DNA of 64,000 nt from assembly GCA_034416335.1 (NCBI GenBank), contig DAOULV010000018.1, positions 1 through 64,000 on the forward strand, written 5' to 3'. Shown here in pieces: positions 59,328 to 64,000 of this stretch; position 1 is the first letter of the stretch, and the number at the start of each line of letters is the position of its first letter. The notes below the pieces were generated by a model that saw only the letters and a list, made by a program, of their open reading frames with translations, made no database searches and was not told where the DNA came from. Position numbers and translations under genes: made by a program. This DNA is from MGML01 sp034416335 (GTDB lineage Bacteria > Chloroflexota > Dehalococcoidia > Dehalococcoidales > UBA2162).

Positions 59328-59954
59328 CTATTTCCCGGTGTCGAAGAGCCAATAGAACCGGGTAAGAACACGGGAGGTAGTCTTAGCTCCTTCGAACCAG
59401 GCTCCCCGAAGAGCCTGGTTCATGATCCTGGTCCTGGCGTCAGCGGTATTATTCAGCATGGAGATATCAAGGCTGGCAAGGGAGCTTTCGAGCCGAACCC
59501 GCGCGGAATCGAGTATCTGAGCCTGTATGCGGAGTTTTTCGAGGGCTATACCGGCGCATCTTTTCATTTCCGCACCGCGGGTGTACGGGCAGATACCGAG
59601 CAGGTAATCACGAATGGCGAAGGTCTCGGTAGTGACGGATTTGCGTTTCGGATCGCCCCGGTAGAGGAACTTGAATTCGTCGAGGCGGGCGGGCAGCACC
59701 TGGCGGAGGAACTCGCAGGTTTCGGAATACCATCGCTGGTAGGATGAGGAGAAGCGGCCACAGCGGCGGTTCCTCAGGTTCCGACCGGCGAGAGTGTCTT
59801 CCATATCGAGGCAGAGGTCCCGTGAAACCTCCACCAGCCTGTCCAGGTCCGCCTGTAACTTATCGCTGTTCGGGAAGGAGATATCGCGGGAATCCTCGGC
59901 GATACGTTTCAGTAATTCAAACGATTTACGAAACTCAGTATTTTTAGCGTCCAT
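59328..59954 (-). CDS. Helical hypothetical protein
   Basis: 208 residues, almost all helix. The central block SSYQRWYSETCEFLRQVLP, ARLDEFKFLYRG and AIRDYLLGI (about residues 69-121) looks like a family found in longer bacterial proteins that carry a C-terminal HEPN-like domain. The last 70 residues here are different and end abruptly beside a repeat, so it may be truncated. No signal or membrane helix. Isolated on the minus strand before the defence-like operon. Function unknown. Confidence 0.5.
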   Translation of the reverse strand: MDAKNTEFRKSFELLKRIAEDSRDISFPNSDKLQADLDRLVEVSRDLCLDMEDTLAGRNLRNRRCGRFSSSYQRWYSETCEFLRQVLPARLDEFKFLYRGDPKRKSVTTETFAIRDYLLGICPYTRGAEMKRCAGIALEKLRIQAQILDSARVRLESSLASLDISMLNNTADARTRIMNQALRGAWFEGAKTTSRVLTRFYWLFDTGK

Positions 59955-60130
59955 AAGAATAATAATAAAGCAGCGGGTGAGGAAGGTAAAGAGAGTTGTG
60001 TCGTTTGGTGCAGTTGATAACCGGGAAGCGATAGGGATTCTTGGGAGAGGGTGGGGAATCTTTACCTAAAAGTGTAATTGAGGTTGGTTTAACGAAGAAA
60101 GCGATATTTTCGCACCTGAATCAAAAAAAG

Positions 60131-60496
60131 TTAAGATAATTTCTTCTTTAAATTATTCCAAGTCCACGCTACTACCTCTCCAGCACCTTCGATCCTCTGA
60201 GGATTATGTCTTTTCTCGCGAAGTTGGAATCTTCTTTTGTTCAATTGTCGAGCCATTTTGACTTCGCGCAATACACCAGTGGCTTGGTGTGTGTTTTCTC
60301 TTAATAGAACAACAAACACGTTGCAGTTATTAATCGCCTCTCTTGCTCTTTGTTGCCAATTTGGTATTCGACCTTCTAGTGACATATCTTTTACAGAAAA
60401 CGGTGAATCTTGTCGTTCGGATTGAGCAATAAAATTGTTTTTCATGTCTAGATCATGTTCGTAATCGAAACTCAAAAATACTTTGGTTTTTGACAT
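60131..60496 (-). CDS. TIR-like protein (DUF1863/ThsB type)
   Basis: 121 residues from ATG 60496. Opening KVFLSFDYEHDLDMKNNF, then RIPNWQQRAREAINNCNVFVVLLREN and GVLREVKMARQLNKRRF fit the TIR-like DUF1863/MTH538 fold of Thoeris ThsB, a sensor that makes cyclic-ADP-ribose-type signals in defence. The short C-terminal Lys/Arg-rich part is compact. 25 bp after the SLATT gene, last gene of the operon. NADase or signalling activity is not proven for this one. Confidence 0.72.
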   Translation of the reverse strand: MSKTKVFLSFDYEHDLDMKNNFIAQSERQDSPFSVKDMSLEGRIPNWQQRAREAINNCNVFVVLLRENTHQATGVLREVKMARQLNKRRFQLREKRHNPQRIEGAGEVVAWTWNNLKKKLS

Positions 60497-60521
60497 CTTA
60501 ATTAATGAATGATTAGTTAAT

Positions 60522-61406
60522 CTATGGGGTATCCCTCCTAGCTCTCCATTGTGTATGTTCTCTTGAAAATGCGTTTTCAGCATCACCTACAAATTTTGAA
60601 AATTCTTTTTCATCTTTGATTTCCGAATGCGCCGCTCGTACAATACTAATCTCATGGGCTGTAAAAATGTATGAAGTAGCCAAATCTTGAAAACGTTTTG
60701 CTTGTATCCAAGCTACAACAGATGCTGCTAATGTTGAGAATATACCTGTGGGGTAATATAGCCATTCAGGAACAAAGATTCTTATAATAGCAGAAGATAT
60801 CGCACATATCTGAAAAGCGATCATGACATAGAACCAAATATTGCCTCTATGTTTATTTTTAGAAGACGTGTTCGTATACCAAGCTCTTTGATGGTCAATT
60901 CTATTAGTAAGATAGATGTTTTTTCTTTGTTCAAAATCAAGTTCTCTGATATAATCCATAGATTCAGTTATTTGTTCACGGTCAGAAGAACCGTTATTGA
61001 AATATTTACAAATATCGCTTACTTCTCCGAGTATTCTTTTTAATTCGCTTAATAATAGTGCTCTTGCCGTATCATCATCATACGGTTCTGCTTTCATCAT
61101 ATATCTCCAGCAAATAGTTTTTATTGATTCAGTAGCAGACCTGGCAAGATACCACAATCTGTCATATCTTTTTAACACTAGTATATAAGAATATATAGGT
61201 ACGATTAGCAGTATAGTAGCTGTGATTATAGACAAGGTTATTACATCACTAGGGAAGATAGAGAATATGGCTGCTAACGATAGTAAAATCAGGATGGAAC
61301 CTATCCCGATATAATGGTATCTTTGTGTAATCTTTGAAACATGACTAGTTTCTTTATATAAGGCTGGATATACTGAAGAATCTAATTTCAAATCATTCAT
61401 GTTCAT
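60522..61406 (-). CDS. Membrane protein with two SLATT-like modules
   Basis: About 294 residues (ATG 61406; 61400 also possible, with GAGAAG ahead). It has four membrane helices in two pairs: around YIGIGSILILLSLAAIFSIF and IITATILLIVPIYSYILVL (35-78), and IWFYVMIAFQICAISSAII and YPTGIFSTLAASVVAWIQ (190-238). Charged helices fall between and after them. This two-times-two-helix arrangement matches the SLATT families (SLATT_3/SLATT_1-like) predicted to be pores or signal receivers in nucleotide-signalling conflict systems. It overlaps the preceding QueC-like gene by about 14 bp. Confidence 0.68.
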   Translation of the reverse strand: MNMNDLKLDSSVYPALYKETSHVSKITQRYHYIGIGSILILLSLAAIFSIFPSDVITLSIITATILLIVPIYSYILVLKRYDRLWYLARSATESIKTICWRYMMKAEPYDDDTARALLLSELKRILGEVSDICKYFNNGSSDREQITESMDYIRELDFEQRKNIYLTNRIDHQRAWYTNTSSKNKHRGNIWFYVMIAFQICAISSAIIRIFVPEWLYYPTGIFSTLAASVVAWIQAKRFQDLATSYIFTAHEISIVRAAHSEIKDEKEFSKFVGDAENAFSREHTQWRARRDTP

Positions 61407-63525
61407 TCTTCTCAAATAATATTACATCATAATTTTCTTTTAATTCTGTAGAAGCCTTTTGGCGAAAACAGGAAATCACCTCATTGGCAAAATTGAACAA
61501 GGTTTTAGTTATTTCAGTACAGCTATATTCAGGAGAATATATAAATAGATCAGGAAAATTTACAGCGAGATATTCTAAAGGTGTGTGTAATAAGTTATGT
61601 GAAAAGCGTAACAGATCTGCTATCTTAACCATTGTTTCAAGTGTTCGCTCAGGTAATCTATAAAATGAGGGCGATTCGAAAATATTAAATATGTCTATTA
61701 AACATTCATCATATTTATTGGGAGTTTTCCCCATACAAAGAGCAACTCGCCTTATAATGCATGGAAGGCAATCTCCATCGTGAATACCTTGATAATCAAA
61801 GATATCTAACCTCTTGGCTAATATTTTTACTCTAGAGTAGTTATAACATGAACTTGTAAATGGAATAATAACTCTAGATAATCTTTTGTTTGCAATATAT
61901 TTAACGATTTGACCTTTAGTTTTATATTTATAAGGATTCGAGATTGAAATATTAAGGTCAAATACCGAATTTATAGTAGATTGATACGTTTCAATGAATT
62001 TAGGGTGAACAGTATGGGTGTTTACATGAGATTCTGACATAAGTGGATTAATAGCTATGGGTCCATTCTCAAACATAAATATATTAGTATTTCCTACCTC
62101 GACTGAGACTGCATAAGCTATTGATAAATAAAAGAATGACCTTAAATGTTGGAGAAATAAATCTCTATGGTAACCTTTTAACTTATAGGAACCCTTCTTC
62201 TTCCTTGAAGGTTGCCAAGATACTTTCAAATGAGGTAGATCTGTATTCATTACATGGTTCATCTGGTCTAATAACCTTGTCTGAATCCCTGATAAATTAC
62301 CGGAGGCATAACTAATTAGACTAGGTGAATATCCTTTACTTATTGCCCATATTATTCCAGCAGCGCTATCTATGCCGCCTGAAAATAGGCAACTGCATCC
62401 ATTTTCCACTTTAGTGAATTTGATATTTTCAACTTTCGGTTCGTTATTAGCGGAAAAATATAGATTAATAGTATCTCTTGAGAGATACGATATTGTTTTT
62501 GATAACGATGATTTTTGACTTTGCCAAATTTCCGGGTGACGAACTGGTATATATACATCAAGTTCTCGATAATAGTCAATATCCCTGTCTATGTATAAAT
62601 CAGATATATATATAACAAAAGCTATCTCTAATAAATCACGCGTTAGGGAGTTTAAGGGGTGTCCTACGAAAGATTCAATATCTGATAAATCGAATGATAC
62701 GTTTTTATCTTTGCCATTGAGGATTATTCTAATGGCGTTATCATCTACAATATAATCTTCGGAAAGTTTTTTTATAGGAATTTTCCCAACGATAACATTA
62801 ATTCTAGTTTTTTGATTTCTTTTTCCTGAATTATCATCACGCCAACTAAGGAAAGGGAGTTTCTCCTTAAATCCAGTAGAAATTCGTTTAATTTTCGAGT
62901 TAATGCGACCTTTTGCTTGAGAATCAATGAAATATGGTACAAGTGATTTGGCTATATCATTACATTTACTAAATATAGCTTGTCTTAAAATATTTTGTTC
63001 ATCTGTACTAACAAGTTTACCGTTAAGGAATTGGTATGAATATCCGAAATCCGTGCTGCCCTGAGATTTCCCACGAAGAATAGTCATACTTTGGTTAAAA
63101 AGAAAGTATGAAAGGAAAGTTTCAAATATAGTGGTTAGATTAATGTCTTTAGATAATGAATAAATCTCTTTAATAAACTGAATATTACTAAAATTTTGTC
63201 CCTGTTTATCAGGGAATAATCTGGGGGAATCTAATAGTGTTAATGATATTGTTTGCTTAAAAGATCGTTCAATAATGTCACCAAGAGGAAATGTATATAG
63301 ACTTGGATTATCTCTGGTAACGATATCATATATTAAATCGGAGAACGAATAAGGCTCGAGTTTAATTTCATCAGAGAAATCATCTTCATTAACAAATGCA
63401 GAAAAACGTTCTTCGTGTAAACAGCGCAGTAAAGCATTTAAACTTACGGCACATATATATAATTTTTTGGAAGTATCATTTATCTTATATGAAGCAAAAG
63501 CTTGTGTTAGCAAATAATCAATCAT
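61393..63525 (-). CDS. Large QueC-like PP-loop ATPase protein of a defence-type operon
   Basis: 710 residues. Residues 1-320 are unassigned, helical and rich in Ser/Asn. Around 290-375, EIAFVIYISDLYID...YIPVRHPEIW resembles the segment before the QueC domain in QatC-type defence proteins. The QueC-like part (about 375-620) has the PP-loop GCSCLFSGGIDSAAG, the GPIAINP segment, and zinc-type cysteines GDCLPCIIRRVALC. QueC converts CDG to preQ0. In some defence systems (type IV CBASS, Qat) relatives attach deazaguanines to proteins. The C-terminal 90 residues are helical. It lies 42 bp after the first TIR-like gene. AT-rich throughout. Confidence 0.75.
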   Translation of the reverse strand: MIDYLLTQAFASYKINDTSKKLYICAVSLNALLRCLHEERFSAFVNEDDFSDEIKLEPYSFSDLIYDIVTRDNPSLYTFPLGDIIERSFKQTISLTLLDSPRLFPDKQGQNFSNIQFIKEIYSLSKDINLTTIFETFLSYFLFNQSMTILRGKSQGSTDFGYSYQFLNGKLVSTDEQNILRQAIFSKCNDIAKSLVPYFIDSQAKGRINSKIKRISTGFKEKLPFLSWRDDNSGKRNQKTRINVIVGKIPIKKLSEDYIVDDNAIRIILNGKDKNVSFDLSDIESFVGHPLNSLTRDLLEIAFVIYISDLYIDRDIDYYRELDVYIPVRHPEIWQSQKSSLSKTISYLSRDTINLYFSANNEPKVENIKFTKVENGCSCLFSGGIDSAAGIIWAISKGYSPSLISYASGNLSGIQTRLLDQMNHVMNTDLPHLKVSWQPSRKKKGSYKLKGYHRDLFLQHLRSFFYLSIAYAVSVEVGNTNIFMFENGPIAINPLMSESHVNTHTVHPKFIETYQSTINSVFDLNISISNPYKYKTKGQIVKYIANKRLSRVIIPFTSSCYNYSRVKILAKRLDIFDYQGIHDGDCLPCIIRRVALCMGKTPNKYDECLIDIFNIFESPSFYRLPERTLETMVKIADLLRFSHNLLHTPLEYLAVNFPDLFIYSPEYSCTEITKTLFNFANEVISCFRQKASTELKENYDVILFEKNEHE

Positions 63526-63567
63526 AAGGCAATCCTAAAATATTGAAAATGGATTATCGGGGTATGT

Positions 63568-64000
63568 CTAGCCACTTACTCCACGCCTTCTCTCAATTTG
63601 TTTTGTCCTTTTACTTAAGACTTTAGCAAATTCTGCATCGGGGTCTTCTAACCAATCTTGTAAAGCAGCAAAGTCAGGATTGTAAGCGATGTCTTCTTGC
63701 CACGATTCCTGTGTAGTAAAAGGACCTTCGGAAGCTAGTTTATAGTATTCACTTATTGTATTTTCCGAATTTGATTTGGGTTTTCTTATAGCATTGACTA
63801 TATTCTTAGTATTCCATTTTACCTGGTGGTTAAAAACCTGTAGTTCTCGTGGTAGTCTTTGCGATCCATGTGGACTTACTACAATTATGTTTTTATCCAT
63901 CTCAAGTGCAATTTCTATTTCTTTATGAATCCATTTACGATGTTTGGTATACATACCAGCGATAATTAAAACAGATTTAGCAGGACGTATTTGCCTTCTT
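63568..64000 (-). CDS. TIR-like protein, N-terminus beyond window (partial)
   Basis: The reading frame runs out of the window at 64000. Reading inward from about 63990, RPAKSVLIIAGMYTKHRKW, IHKEIEIALEMDKNIIVVSP and HQVKWNTKNIVNAIR match the second half of the TIR-like DUF1863 fold. A longer C-terminal tail (LEDPDAEFAKVLSKRTKQIERRR) is unlike the other TIR-like protein in this operon (60131-60496). The ATG at 63954 is internal. First gene of the visible operon; genes further upstream are possible. Confidence 0.72.
   Translation of the reverse strand, partial: RRQIRPAKSVLIIAGMYTKHRKWIHKEIEIALEMDKNIIVVSPHGSQRLPRELQVFNHQVKWNTKNIVNAIRKPKSNSENTISEYYKLASEGPFTTQESWQEDIAYNPDFAALQDWLEDPDAEFAKVLSKRTKQIERRRGVSG

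Noticed and set aside
58709..59365. 218-residue open frame after the riboswitch-like RNA
   Set aside because: It crosses a hairpin and a dispersed repeat, has no ribosome site and no recognisable domain.
1..64000. tRNA, rRNA and CRISPR arrays
   Set aside because: Looked for TTCGA-type T loops, rRNA segments and regularly spaced direct repeats by eye; none found. Only a tRNAscan or covariance search would be decisive.

Overview
The window reads as the chromosome of an uncultured bacterium of the Chloroflexota, most likely a Dehalococcoidia relative. This placement is inferred from gene order and gene content, not from a marker search. The housekeeping order is thrS-infC-rpmI-rplT-pheS-pheT, rpsB-tsf-pyrH-frr-(uppS)-cdsA-dxr-rseP with ispG nearby, and rpsF-ssb-rpsR-rpmH-rnpA-yidD-yidC-jag. 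Also present are T-box riboswitches, acyl-CoA and methylmalonyl-CoA metabolism, a type-2 IleRS and many dispersed palindromic repeats. Core genes are moderately GC-rich; several accessory blocks are visibly AT-rich and look acquired.

Layout. 1-2.8 kb: the edge of an IS3-like element, an MFS exporter, a GIN-domain protein, and a small glutaredoxin-like gene with an in-frame UGA at the first position of its redox motif (probable selenoprotein). 3-11.5 kb: translation genes thrS-infC (AUA start)-rpmI-rplT, then pheS-pheT. These two groups are split by a 1.5 kb AT-rich insert bounded by a 16-bp inverted repeat. 11.8-13 kb: an arsenite methyltransferase operon with an operator-like palindrome over its promoter. 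13.4-20.2 kb: small membrane/SinR-like genes, proS, a second MFS transporter, an SDR, a pentapeptide-repeat ion channel and a GIY-YIG protein. 20.4-28.9 kb: isoprenoid, lipid and translation genes, in which uppS is reduced to a remnant. 29-33.8 kb: ribosomal proteins, ssb, rnpA, yidD, a beta-propeller lipoprotein, yidC and jag. 33.8-40.7 kb: T-box-Ile/ileS, an HtrA protease, and T-box-Trp/trpB2. 40.7-52 kb: a nitroreductase, an amidohydrolase, then acyl-CoA dehydrogenase, EtfBA, methylmalonyl-CoA epimerase, a thiolase/DUF35 pair and a two-subunit methylmalonyl-CoA mutase. 52.2-58.5 kb: an M50-like protein that has lost its metal motif, a lipase, and a group resembling mycothiol synthesis (MshA-like, MshD-like and PIG-L proteins plus a FemAB-like acyltransferase). 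58.5-60 kb: a cobalamin-riboswitch-like RNA with no evident target gene, repeats, and a helical protein.

60.1-64 kb: the most unusual region, an AT-rich minus-strand operon of four tightly packed genes. They encode a TIR-like protein (cut by the window end), a 710-residue protein with a QueC-like PP-loop domain, a protein with two SLATT-like membrane modules, and a second TIR-like (ThsB/DUF1863-type) protein. Each part belongs to families used in antiphage or conflict systems, but I do not recognise this combination as a named system.

How the genes work together: acyl-CoA dehydrogenase passes electrons to EtfBA; the thiolase and DUF35 proteins act on acyl-CoA; epimerase and B12-dependent mutase interconvert methylmalonyl- and succinyl-CoA. 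ileS and trpB2 are each controlled by uncharged tRNA through a T-box, and pheST appears to sit behind a separate attenuator.
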